Under the pieces are notes generated by a model that worked only from the letters and a program-made list of their open reading frames with translations, was not told the origin of the DNA and did no database searches. From assembly GCA_028710895.1 (NCBI GenBank), contig JAQTTH010000002.1:404876-468875 (forward strand): 64,000 nucleotides of DNA, given 5' to 3'. The stretch's first letter is position 1. The number at the start of each line of letters is the position of its first letter. This stretch comes from Paludibacter sp. Its GTDB lineage: Bacteria > Bacteroidota > Bacteroidia > Bacteroidales > Paludibacteraceae. The translations under genes were made by a program, and so were the position numbers. This document shows positions 42,217 through 51,222 of the stretch, piece by piece.

Positions 42217-44418
42217 TTATCTTACAACCACTTTCGATACTGAGTTATTTGCCTTTACCAGATAGATGCCACTTCCAACGTTTACAGTTGTTTTATCACT
42301 TGTTAGTTTTGCAGAAGCAACCTTCATTCCACTTACAGAATAAACAGTAACAATATCACCTGCAGTAGCATTCGAAATTGCAATGCGATTGGTTTGATCT
42401 GAATAAACCACTACATTGTTTTTGCTTGGTGAATTTACAGCATTTGGAGCCATTACAGGATTTATAAAATCTGCTCCTCCTAAATAAATCAATGCCTGAG
42501 TACCATCAAAAACAGGACTGGTGATAGCTGTAGGAGCAACCGTACCCTGAATTCCTAAGAACTGAACAATAGCATTTGTTTGAGTAGTAGTTGCAGTAGG
42601 TGCACTTGCCAATGTTACGCTGGTTCCTGAAATAGCAGATACAGCAACATTCGCTATTGAAGATCCGTTCGCATACTGACCAACCATCAAATAATTCAAC
42701 GTGGTGTCTGCATTCAATACAATTGGATTGTTAGTCATGTAAGTACTTGTTGAACGAACTACAGGCACATAATAATAAGCTGAACCGGTAAACATAATTG
42801 AACCCTGTGGCAAGCTTGCTAAAGTTGTGCCATTGTAGAGTGAAGATGCTAATGTTGTTGGAGTTACTCCTCCAATTGTAGCAGCTACCCAGTTTGTAAA
42901 CGCAGCTCTTCCTGTTGGTGCAGTATAAGTTCCTCTTACAATAGATTTTGCAGGAAGAACATATTTAGCACTATCTATCGATAGATTATAGAATTTAGTT
43001 GGGAATAAATAAGGTGCTGGTGTATTGCTGTTCAATAACCAAAAATTCGTATTCCAACCGTAATTACCCTTAAATCTCACGTTTGAATAGTCCTTGAAAT
43101 TGATATTAATTGATTGAGTTCTCTGTTTAACCAATCTTACATTACTTCCTAAAATCAATGTCCCTGCGTTTGTTTGAGTGCCATCACCAAGATTTAATGT
43201 AAGTGAACCTGAATTTCCACTCACTGATGACATAATAAGATTTAGTTGAGTAGTATTGGCACTTGCAGCAGTTAAGTTATTACTAGCAGAAGCATAAGTA
43301 GCAAAATCAAGAGTTCCATTAATGTTATAAACAAAACTTCCCTGATCGTTAGTAGTTGGAGTTTCTCCGGCATGTAAACGATAGCCAACATAGACTGTTA
43401 CACCAGGGTCAATAGTACAAGTTTTGGTTGCTCCAACACATGTATCTGCATTTTGTATTGATAATCCGATACCGTTATGGATAAGCAAAGACATGTTTTC
43501 TTTGATGTTCAGGTTCGTATTGGCCAAAGTTTTCATATTGCTGCTAGGTATTATTTGCGCAATATTAAATTTATAACCAGTAACTGATGAGGATGATGAT
43601 TTAATAGTTATACTGTTTGCCATATTACTATACAACACTTTTATACCACTACCTACACCGGCAGGGACAATAGCTTGTGTATCTCCGAAGGTACCGTCAT
43701 TTGTGATTGTATAGTCTCCGGTTCCGGGAACAGCACCATTAAAACCAAAATAAAGGTTTTTTGCGCTACGAAAATTTGTATTGGCGTTAAAAGTTCCGTA
43801 GTTATTAATGTTGGCGCAATATAAATCTGAAGCCTGTGTGAAGATTCCTCCAACATGCACGGTTAAATCACCAAACACTACTAACTGAGCTGAAACTCGC
43901 ATGAATCCATCCACAATAAGATTTTTACATGAAGGATAAAACTCCAGGTTGGTTGCTACATTTGTAGATGTTGTAGGTTGTGATATTGTTACACTTGTGC
44001 CACTCACAGCTGTAACATATGTTCCGGGAGCAAAGCCGTAATTAGCTCCATTGGTAGCTTTATTTCTGATGGCGAGACCAACAATATTGGCTGATGGTGC
44101 AGCAGCTAAAGTTACAGTTGTAGAGCCCGCAACAATCGCGCCAGTTGCTGTTGCTGTTGCCGCAACTGTTCCCATTCTTTTTCCGGCTGGAATCCATACA
44201 TTATCTGTTGCTCCAGGTGTTCTTGTTGCAAGAGTTAAATTGCCTGCACCGTCAGAAATACTCCAATTGCCTACAGTAGCCCAAAGACTATCTATTAGTG
44301 CTGGTGGTACTGGTGCTGTTGGCGCAAATACATAGTCGCCGGCAGCTTGCCCATAACTTTTTGTTCCTATTCCAATAAGGAAGAACAAGATCATAAAGGA
44401 AGTAATTAGTTTTTTCAT
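42217..44418 (-). CDS. Large secreted protein of unknown function with T9SS sorting domain
   Basis: A 733-residue exported protein with a signal peptide (MILFFLIGIGTKSYG). It is rich in Thr, Ser, Ala, Asn and Gly and poor in charged residues. Rungs such as CKNLIVDGFMRVSAQLVVFG, LTVHVGGIFTQASDLYCANI, INNYGTFNANTNF and LTLNLGDGTQTNAGTLILG suggest a parallel beta-helix or autotransporter-like solenoid. A short element recurs, VSGTSVTISQPTT near residue 140 and ISGTSVTLASAPTA near 590. The last ~75 residues form a T9SS sorting domain (VYSVSGMKVASAKL ... GIYLVKANN). No catalytic motif was recognised. It is a single-gene unit with its own terminator, placed between the pectin locus and the GH78 operon. 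An adhesin or surface-layer role is possible. I do not recognise a named family. Confidence 0.78.
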   Translation of the reverse strand: MKKLITSFMILFFLIGIGTKSYGQAAGDYVFAPTAPVPPALIDSLWATVGNWSISDGAGNLTLATRTPGATDNVWIPAGKRMGTVAATATATGAIVAGSTTVTLAAAPSANIVGLAIRNKATNGANYGFAPGTYVTAVSGTSVTISQPTTSTNVATNLEFYPSCKNLIVDGFMRVSAQLVVFGDLTVHVGGIFTQASDLYCANINNYGTFNANTNFRSAKNLYFGFNGAVPGTGDYTITNDGTFGDTQAIVPAGVGSGIKVLYSNMANSITIKSSSSSVTGYKFNIAQIIPSSNMKTLANTNLNIKENMSLLIHNGIGLSIQNADTCVGATKTCTIDPGVTVYVGYRLHAGETPTTNDQGSFVYNINGTLDFATYASASNNLTAASANTTQLNLIMSSVSGNSGSLTLNLGDGTQTNAGTLILGSNVRLVKQRTQSININFKDYSNVRFKGNYGWNTNFWLLNSNTPAPYLFPTKFYNLSIDSAKYVLPAKSIVRGTYTAPTGRAAFTNWVAATIGGVTPTTLASSLYNGTTLASLPQGSIMFTGSAYYYVPVVRSTSTYMTNNPIVLNADTTLNYLMVGQYANGSSIANVAVSAISGTSVTLASAPTATTTQTNAIVQFLGIQGTVAPTAITSPVFDGTQALIYLGGADFINPVMAPNAVNSPSKNNVVVYSDQTNRIAISNATAGDIVTVYSVSGMKVASAKLTSDKTTVNVGSGIYLVKANNSVSKVVVR

Positions 44419-44607
44419 AAAATTTAAATATAAGTTTAATTATTTAATAGTGATGTATTCATGAATTGTGAATATCGTTTTCGAAGAAAAACAATTTTAA
44501 TTGCAACATTCATCCTATAGGACGCAACACAAAATTTTTTGTAATGCAACAAAATTGTCTAAATCAAAGAATTAACATGTATTTAATTGTCGAAAGGTTT
44601 ATTCCGA

Positions 44608-47600
44608 TTACAGTTTTATTTCCACATACTTCACTCGCTGACGTCGCCATGTATAAACAGCATGAATCCGTCCGTCTTTTCCCTGAATAATGCTTGGGTA
44701 TGAATATTGCGAAACGGGCGAATCTTCCAACGTAAGAACCATTTTCCAGTGAATTCCATCGTCCGAAACAGCGATATTGAGTGGCGTACGAATGCCTTTG
44801 GGTGCTCCCGGAGGTGTGGCCACTGCATTATAAATCAACACTTGTCGACCATCCTGAAGGGTAACTGCATCCGTTCCGGAATTATTGTTAGGCAAATCTG
44901 TCAGTGTTAGTTTTGTCCAGGTTTCACCTTTGTCGGAACTCCATGCTGTCGCAATTTTACCGTTGCGGGTGCGACAAAGAATTTGCAAGCGACCGTCTTT
45001 GTGCGTCAAAATGCTGGGCTGAATGGCCTGAACTGTTTTTTGTTTGCCACCTTCACCCGACTCAGCATCTACTTTCACGGGGCCATTATTTGGAATCATA
45101 TCCTGCGTAAGTACAGCGCTGTCGGCTTCCAGTGGACCTACGATATGGGTTTTGCGACCGCCATCTTCGGCAATTTCGAAAAGAATTCGCCAACCCCCTT
45201 TTTCGCGACTCGAGGGTGCAATGGATTTTCCGGCCACATCCACAATTTTATTTTTGATAGGTCCCAGATAACCGTCGGGAAGTTGATATGCTTTGCTCCA
45301 GGTGCGACCGCCATCGTCACTTTTTTTCAGATAGCCCACCCAGTCGGCCACGTTATTGCCAATTTTATAGAAAAGAAATAATGGTCCGTCCTTCATTTGG
45401 TACAACACCGGATTGTAGCAGGCTTTGCGCAATGTCGGGCTGAAAATACCATCGGCAGCCATAGCCGGAGCCGACCATTTATCTGAGCCTTTGTCCTTGC
45501 GGCAGGTGTAAATGCATACATCAGGCGCTCCTTCGCGGGTTCCGCCAAAAAATGCAGTCACAAGATCGCCGGCTGTAGTTTCGACAATAGTAGCGGAATG
45601 CGCTTGCGGAAAATCGGCTTTTTCGTAGAGAAATTCATTGGTTACAATGCCTTTTTTCTGCGGAATCTCCACATCGAACGTGTACGAACCGGAGCCTAAT
45701 TGTTGCACTTTTCCGTTAGGTAAATGTACTTCGGCGGTGCTGTTTACAGGTACTGAAACCTCCCAATGAAGTTTCATCAATGTCTTTTTCCAGTTGCTTA
45801 TCACTTTTCCGTAAGGTGTAATGTACGAAGCGTTGGCGTATTCCAAATCAGGAATTGAAAAATCGGGTTTCAGAATAATATGTTTAAAACCAGCTTGTTG
45901 ATAGTCGGATTTTATGCCTCCCACATTTTCGTAAGCCCAGGTAACAAGGTCGCCCAGGAGCATCACGTGGTTGGCCGAATTCATCGCCGGATTGGCCGTG
46001 TTTCCGTTCCAAAGTTCCCAAATGGTAGTGGCTCCATTTGCAGCCATATAACCCCACGAAGGATATTTGGTGTTCGAAGCCAGCGCAAAAGCCACATCAC
46101 CACGACCCATGTTTGTGAGTTCGCGCATCAGCCATTGTATACCCACTACACCGCAGGTAATGCTGAGGTCGCCTGTGCCAATTTGCGATTTTGTATTCGC
46201 CGGAACGCATTTGAAAAGCACGTTTTTAGCCACTGTATCGGCATATTGTTTGGGCACCATACCAAATGCCAGCGGCAGTAAATTAGCTGTAGCTGTATTG
46301 TTTCCGTAGAAAAGCGAGTCGGTACGGAAGAACTTTTTGTTGAATCCGTCTTTCACTTTTAAAGCCAGCGCTTCGTACGATTTTGCGTCGTTTTTCAGTC
46401 CCTGCAAACGAGCAAAACGAGCCATTACGTTCAACACTTTGTAATAATAGGCCGTGGAAATCAATGTTCCGTCGGTAATGCGTTTCGGGTCGGCACTGTG
46501 AATCATTTTCAGGTCTTCGGGCGGCATGCACCAGTCGCCGTATTCGTCTTTGCTCATCAAATAATCCGCACTCAGGTAATTTTTCTGCATGTGATCCATC
46601 CATTTCTGAATGGCAGCGTAATTTTCCTGAATAGGTTTCAGGTTGCCAAACTGCGTGTACATCATGTCGCACATAAAAGGCAGTGTAGCGGGCCAGGTTA
46701 CATTGTCGGTGTAGTAAGTCAGGTATTCAGGCGCTACATCGGGGATACAGCCATCCTGACGCTGTGCATCGCGGATATCCATGCTCCATTTAGCGTACAT
46801 ATTGTTGTTGTCGAACAGGAAGCTCTCGCCCCAGCAGCCCATGGCACGATCGCCCAACCAGGGTTGACGCTCATCGCGCTGCGGACAATCCACCGGCATG
46901 CCTTTGTAATTGTCCAGAATGCCCCACCAGGCATTTTTCAAAATCTGGTTCAATACCGAATTAGAAGTTGTCAGCGATCCCGTGTGTTCCATTTTATCGC
47001 TCACCACTTCGGCCGTAAAATCGTTTGCCGAAGGTGTATATTTCAATCCGCTAATTTCCACAAAACGGAATCCGTGGTACACAAATGCAGGTGCCCACTC
47101 TTCGCCGGCAGCGTCGCCTTTCAGGATATAAGTATCGGTACAGCGTGCAGAACGCAGGTTCTCGGTGTAAAGTTCGCCATCTCTTTGCAGTGTTTCGGCA
47201 AAGCGCATCACCACAGTATCGCCGTCATTTCCACGGACTTTTATGCGCAACCAACCGGCAATATTTTGCCCCAAATCTAGGATAAATTTGTTGCCCAATG
47301 GTTTTACAGAAAGCGGCGTGATTTTATCCACCACCCGCATACCGTCCATCATTTGAGCACGCAGTTGCCCGATCGGGAAGCGTACCCGTTGAGCTGGTTG
47401 CCATTTCGAATCATCAAAACCAGTTTTTGCCCATCCTGAGAGTTCTTTGCGCGCATCGTATTCTTCTCCATTGTATTCGTTGTTGCTGCGAATAGGGCCG
47501 TCGGCGGTTAGTTTCCAGTTGTCTTTGGTCACTACATTTTCCACCGAACCATCGTTGTATTCTATAATCAATGTCATACGAGCTTCTGGGTAGCCGTAGG

Positions 47601-48363
47601 TGGGCACTTTCCATGGTTTGTAGGTTTGGCGCATATTGTAAAAAAGCCCGTTGCCTAGTGTAATTCCAATAGCGTTTTGGCCTTTCAGAAGAAGAAAAGT
47701 CACATCATAAGTATTGTACAATACGGTTTTGTTGAATCCTGTTTGTGCAGGTGCCAATACCTGATCGCCTACGCGTTTTCCATTGATAAACAGTTCATAC
47801 AACCCCAATCCGCAAATATGAACCGTGGCACGTTTCAGCTCTTTTTTAGCTGCAAACTCTTTACGAACATAGCGAGCCGAAAGGCGACTGTTGTAGGTTT
47901 CATCGTCCCAAGGCATGGCTTTATCCAACCCAATCCATTGAGCCGATTTCCAGTCGTTTTCTTCGAAAAGACCCATGCTCCAAAAAACTGTTTTGCTCCA
48001 CTCACTTTCGCCTTTGTTGGTCCAGACTTTCACCTTCCAGAAATATTTTCCATTGCTGATTAGCGCTTTTCCTGCAAATGGAATCCAAAGCTGAGCATCC
48101 GACGAAACTTTGCCACTATTCCACACATCAGCCTCATTTTGAGCCAGTTTTTCTGCAGTACTGGCCACCAAAATCTGATAGGCTTTTTGACGAACGTTGG
48201 TTTCGGTGGTCGCTTCGGTTTTCCAACTAAAACGTGGTTTTAGAGCGTCAATGCCTAATGGGTTAGTCATCCCTTCCGTTTTTAAAGCGGTAACAGAAAT
48301 CGTTGCATTGGCAAACAATGAAAATGCAACTAAAAGGATGGGAAGTATAAGTTTTTGTTTCAT
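44608..48363 (-). CDS. GH78 alpha-L-rhamnosidase fused to a BNR/sialidase-fold domain
   Basis: Exported two-enzyme-type fusion of 1251 residues. ATG 48363 (MKQKLILPILLVAFSLFANA) is preferred over 48405, because it begins the signal peptide and removes an overlap with the upstream gene. Residues ~25-890 are a complete GH78: NPLGIDALKPRFSWK, the carbohydrate-binding YELFINGKRVGD region, EYNGEEYDAR, the catalytic cluster PQRDERQPWLGD with its acidic residues, and TTIWELWNG. Residues ~900-1251 form a six-bladed sialidase-like propeller: HSATIVETTAGDLVTAFFGG, three Asp boxes (SDDGGRTW, SSDKGETW, SDDGIHW), LGPIKNK and CRTRNG. A FRIP motif is absent. GH78 removes L-rhamnose; the propeller could act on an acidic sugar. 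It is the last gene of a four-gene reverse operon with GH95, GH140 and a GH63-like enzyme. Confidence 0.88.
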   Translation of the reverse strand: MKQKLILPILLVAFSLFANATISVTALKTEGMTNPLGIDALKPRFSWKTEATTETNVRQKAYQILVASTAEKLAQNEADVWNSGKVSSDAQLWIPFAGKALISNGKYFWKVKVWTNKGESEWSKTVFWSMGLFEENDWKSAQWIGLDKAMPWDDETYNSRLSARYVRKEFAAKKELKRATVHICGLGLYELFINGKRVGDQVLAPAQTGFNKTVLYNTYDVTFLLLKGQNAIGITLGNGLFYNMRQTYKPWKVPTYGYPEARMTLIIEYNDGSVENVVTKDNWKLTADGPIRSNNEYNGEEYDARKELSGWAKTGFDDSKWQPAQRVRFPIGQLRAQMMDGMRVVDKITPLSVKPLGNKFILDLGQNIAGWLRIKVRGNDGDTVVMRFAETLQRDGELYTENLRSARCTDTYILKGDAAGEEWAPAFVYHGFRFVEISGLKYTPSANDFTAEVVSDKMEHTGSLTTSNSVLNQILKNAWWGILDNYKGMPVDCPQRDERQPWLGDRAMGCWGESFLFDNNNMYAKWSMDIRDAQRQDGCIPDVAPEYLTYYTDNVTWPATLPFMCDMMYTQFGNLKPIQENYAAIQKWMDHMQKNYLSADYLMSKDEYGDWCMPPEDLKMIHSADPKRITDGTLISTAYYYKVLNVMARFARLQGLKNDAKSYEALALKVKDGFNKKFFRTDSLFYGNNTATANLLPLAFGMVPKQYADTVAKNVLFKCVPANTKSQIGTGDLSITCGVVGIQWLMRELTNMGRGDVAFALASNTKYPSWGYMAANGATTIWELWNGNTANPAMNSANHVMLLGDLVTWAYENVGGIKSDYQQAGFKHIILKPDFSIPDLEYANASYITPYGKVISNWKKTLMKLHWEVSVPVNSTAEVHLPNGKVQQLGSGSYTFDVEIPQKKGIVTNEFLYEKADFPQAHSATIVETTAGDLVTAFFGGTREGAPDVCIYTCRKDKGSDKWSAPAMAADGIFSPTLRKACYNPVLYQMKDGPLFLFYKIGNNVADWVGYLKKSDDGGRTWSKAYQLPDGYLGPIKNKIVDVAGKSIAPSSREKGGWRILFEIAEDGGRKTHIVGPLEADSAVLTQDMIPNNGPVKVDAESGEGGKQKTVQAIQPSILTHKDGRLQILCRTRNGKIATAWSSDKGETWTKLTLTDLPNNNSGTDAVTLQDGRQVLIYNAVATPPGAPKGIRTPLNIAVSDDGIHWKMVLTLEDSPVSQYSYPSIIQGKDGRIHAVYTWRRQRVKYVEIKL

Positions 48364-48373
48364 TTTTATGATA

Positions 48374-49753
48374 TTAAAATTCAGACACAACAGGCTTGTT
48401 ATCAAGCCATGCAGCCATATTCAACACAAGGAAATTCCAGTTTTGGAAGCCTTTGTTCAAGACCGGTTCTCCATTATCGGGTAAATAATATTCATGCAAA
48501 GCACCAAAACGCTCAAAGTCACGACCCAGAAGTAGTATTGTTTTTTCGGCCAGTTCTTTGGCTTCGGCTGTATAACCATATTTCACTAAACCACGGAAAA
48601 CCATGTAATTTACATTGATCCAAATGGGTCCCTGCCACGACGACGGATTGCCGCTCGCTCTGGTATCGTACATTTTTTCGAGTGGTGAAAGCGAGCGAAT
48701 TCCGGCAGGGGAATTGAACAAAGCTGTGTCTTTGAATTGTTTTTCAACGATAATTTTTGCCTGTTCCGGCGTTGCAATACCTGCCCACATAGCCATAAAG
48801 CCACTCCAAACACTGAATCGTTGTATCAAACAATCGTACGTGCGGGGTTGACCCACATGAAAAAACAGCATACCTGGTTTTAGGGAATCTATATCGGGTT
48901 TTACAATTGGTCGCAGATTTAAATCCACGCTGTAGTAAAATCCATCGCGCTCATCCCAACAGTGTTCCCGAATATTTTTCTGCAGTTTTTCAGCCTCACT
49001 ATCATACTTCTTGGCTATATCGGATTGATGCAGACATTCAGCAATATAAGCCATAGCTTTTAGCTCCTTATACATCAATGCATTGAGAAATATCGAACCG
49101 GAACTTTCGTTCGGGCGAAAAAAAGTACTTGGGTCATTATCAACACCAATTGCCTCATCGGTTTCCCAATACATTAATCCCGTGGCTTTGTGTTGTTGAA
49201 AGTTCAGATACCGACTTTCGAAAGCCTGAAGTGTATAAAAGTCTTCGCGCAACCATTCGGCATCACCGTTCATGTTTTTGATGATAAAAGCTGCATGCTG
49301 TGCCAATGTTGGTTTATGCATATTGCTTTTCCACGGATTTTTTGTGCTTAGCATTTTATCCCGTGTGGGTGCATTTCGTTCAATCCAGATAGGAATCCAA
49401 CCGTCCATACCACCATAGCTCAACGAGTTAAGCACGCAACCCTGTTCATATTTCAGTGCATCTTTTCTGTCTTTTTCAGTTCCTTTTTCCAACAAAATTT
49501 GCCTGAGAGCCACATCGCTTAACCACGAATCCCAGTCCCAAAGCATATCCAGGTATTGATTGCTGCCCGGAGCCAGAAACGGAAACTTAAGCGACCCACC
49601 TGCTTCCCTGTACATTCCACGCATTTCGGCATGAATATATTTCCTGCAAATTTGCTTGTATTTCTCAACATTTCCAGAAGTGCGAGCCGGCATTTGTGCC
49701 GAGACATTTGCAAAAACAAGAGCAATAAATATAGATAAATGGATCTTTTTCAT
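48374..49753 (-). CDS. Exported (alpha/alpha)6-barrel glycosidase, GH63/trehalase-like
   Basis: A 459-residue exported protein (signal peptide MKKIHLSIFIALVFANVSA) with the fold signature of GH63/GH37-type enzymes. Recognisable segments are FPFLAPGSNQYLDMLWDWDSW near residue 60 (the Trp-Asp-Trp-Asp-x-Trp substrate site), WIPIWIERN, HKPTLAQHAAFII, TGLMYWETDEAIGVDNDPS, SGNPSSWQGPIWINVNYMVF and HEYYLPDNGEPVLNKGFQNWN. In this family one Asp and one Glu act as acid and base; candidates are in GVDNDP and HEYY. Known members hydrolyse alpha-glucosides or related links, but homologues in pectin loci have mixed or unknown specificity. It starts 24 bases after the GH140 gene and ends 10 bases before GH78, so co-expression is very likely. 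The substrate remains undetermined. Confidence 0.8.
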   Translation of the reverse strand: MKKIHLSIFIALVFANVSAQMPARTSGNVEKYKQICRKYIHAEMRGMYREAGGSLKFPFLAPGSNQYLDMLWDWDSWLSDVALRQILLEKGTEKDRKDALKYEQGCVLNSLSYGGMDGWIPIWIERNAPTRDKMLSTKNPWKSNMHKPTLAQHAAFIIKNMNGDAEWLREDFYTLQAFESRYLNFQQHKATGLMYWETDEAIGVDNDPSTFFRPNESSGSIFLNALMYKELKAMAYIAECLHQSDIAKKYDSEAEKLQKNIREHCWDERDGFYYSVDLNLRPIVKPDIDSLKPGMLFFHVGQPRTYDCLIQRFSVWSGFMAMWAGIATPEQAKIIVEKQFKDTALFNSPAGIRSLSPLEKMYDTRASGNPSSWQGPIWINVNYMVFRGLVKYGYTAEAKELAEKTILLLGRDFERFGALHEYYLPDNGEPVLNKGFQNWNFLVLNMAAWLDNKPVVSEF

Positions 49754-49777
49754 ACAGCAGAGATTGGTTGGCGGGAA

Positions 49778-51196
49778 TTATTTTTCAGCTGTGAGTTGCT
49801 TCACATAATCTTTAGCACTATCAACCGCAATTAACACACGGTCGTTGCCCGAATTGTAGCCTGCATCAATGGTGAAATTAGTCACTTTACTGTCGAATTC
49901 GCCAATAAACTGCAGTTCCCCATTCTTTGGATTAAACCACCAACAGTTTTTCTTTGCTCCACTGATTTTCGACAAGTCAATTTGCATGGGGCGAGCTGTA
50001 TAATTGTAAACCAGCAAATAATCGTTGCCACGAGTTGCAATGGCGCGGTCGTAACGTTCTCCGTTTTGTCCGGCAATGATGCTTTGATCAGGTACACGAT
50101 CAAAAAATGGAAATGCAAGAATCAGCTTTTTCAAATACTTCATTTGCACATATCCGGGATCTTCCATGCAGTCGTACCAGGCACGTTTCGCTCCGTAAGA
50201 ACCTAGTAAACCCGGTTTGTAGAACTGCATAATGGAATTATGGCCGTAAGTGTGTCCGAACGATCCGGCAAACACGGACCAGTAAGCATAGCGACGCACA
50301 TCGTTGGCATTCCATTTTACCTCATTAAAATCGTGCAAGCCCTGTGGAATATCCTCGTAAGCAGGTTCTCCGTCTATAACGGGTTTTATGGGTGTCATGC
50401 TTAAGCTTTTCTCAGTATAGCGCCAGTTATCTTCTTCTGTATTTTCGGCAATGGTATAGTCGCCGTCGCCTTTGCGTTGCCCGTAACGGCGGTGTCCACT
50501 TTGGAACATATTAAAATCCAGCCATGAAGCATTGTTGAACCAGGTTGACGAGCAGGTGCGTCCACGAGGGTGATAAGTCATTAGGTGATTTTTATCAACC
50601 GCTTTTATTGAATTTGCCAATGTTTCCCACACTTCTGTTTTTATGTCACCACGAATATCGCCACCGATAAACCAAATAATATTGGGTGAGTTCTTATAAC
50701 GTTCGCCCAGAAATTTACCATAAGCCTGTGCTTGTTTAACATCCATTAGTCCGGATTGTACCAAACCACCCCAAATACAAACCATACCAATGTAAATACC
50801 TCTCTTTTCGGCCATTTTGATGATATAATCCATGTGATCCCAATAACCATACACCCCTTTTTTGTTGATGTTTTTGAAATCGAAACCTTCGGGCATCGAC
50901 GATTGTCCGTAGATATTGTAAGCCGGAACATCATTAATGGTTTGCACCTGAATAACGTTGTAGCCATTTTTACTGCATTCGTTCAAATAGAATTCAGCCT
51001 CATCGCGGTTTAACCGTTCGGGCAATAACCAACCCGTATCGCCCAACCAAAAGAAGGGTGTGCCGTTTTCGTGTTGCAGGTAGCGGTGGTTTTCGCTGAC
51101 TACCAGTTTGCCGTTTTCCCAGGGTTTAGTAACCTTCGTTTGTCCAGAAGCGAAAAAGGTAATGAGTAAAAATGTGCTTAAAATAAGTTTTTTCAT
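49778..51196 (-). CDS. Exported apiosidase-family enzyme, GH140
   Basis: Predicted exo-enzyme of the family whose characterised members release D-apiose from RG-II. ATG 51196 (MKKLILSTFLLITFFASG) is chosen as it starts the signal peptide; the frame is open from 51226. The 473-residue protein has the DUF4038-type TIM barrel with the hallmark FFWLGDTGWLLPERLNRDEA, NVIQVQ-like (YNVIQVQTIND), WIFIGGD-type segment NIIWFIGGDIRGD (candidate catalytic Asp180) and PVIDGEPAYEDIP (candidate Glu277). A C-terminal beta-domain of the collagen-binding-like type follows (WWFNPKNGELQFIG). The layout agrees with GH140. It is second in the reverse operon, 26 bases after GH95. The isomerase/kinase/transketolase operon a few kilobases away has the layout of an apiose pathway, which supports the assignment. 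Confidence 0.86.
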   Translation of the reverse strand: MKKLILSTFLLITFFASGQTKVTKPWENGKLVVSENHRYLQHENGTPFFWLGDTGWLLPERLNRDEAEFYLNECSKNGYNVIQVQTINDVPAYNIYGQSSMPEGFDFKNINKKGVYGYWDHMDYIIKMAEKRGIYIGMVCIWGGLVQSGLMDVKQAQAYGKFLGERYKNSPNIIWFIGGDIRGDIKTEVWETLANSIKAVDKNHLMTYHPRGRTCSSTWFNNASWLDFNMFQSGHRRYGQRKGDGDYTIAENTEEDNWRYTEKSLSMTPIKPVIDGEPAYEDIPQGLHDFNEVKWNANDVRRYAYWSVFAGSFGHTYGHNSIMQFYKPGLLGSYGAKRAWYDCMEDPGYVQMKYLKKLILAFPFFDRVPDQSIIAGQNGERYDRAIATRGNDYLLVYNYTARPMQIDLSKISGAKKNCWWFNPKNGELQFIGEFDSKVTNFTIDAGYNSGNDRVLIAVDSAKDYVKQLTAEK

Positions 51197-51222
51197 TTTA
51201 TAATATTTCAAAATTTTCATTA

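Noticed and set aside
44608..45680. Separate sialidase gene
   Set aside because: The propeller is in frame with GH78 without a stop or internal start signal, so it is one fusion protein.
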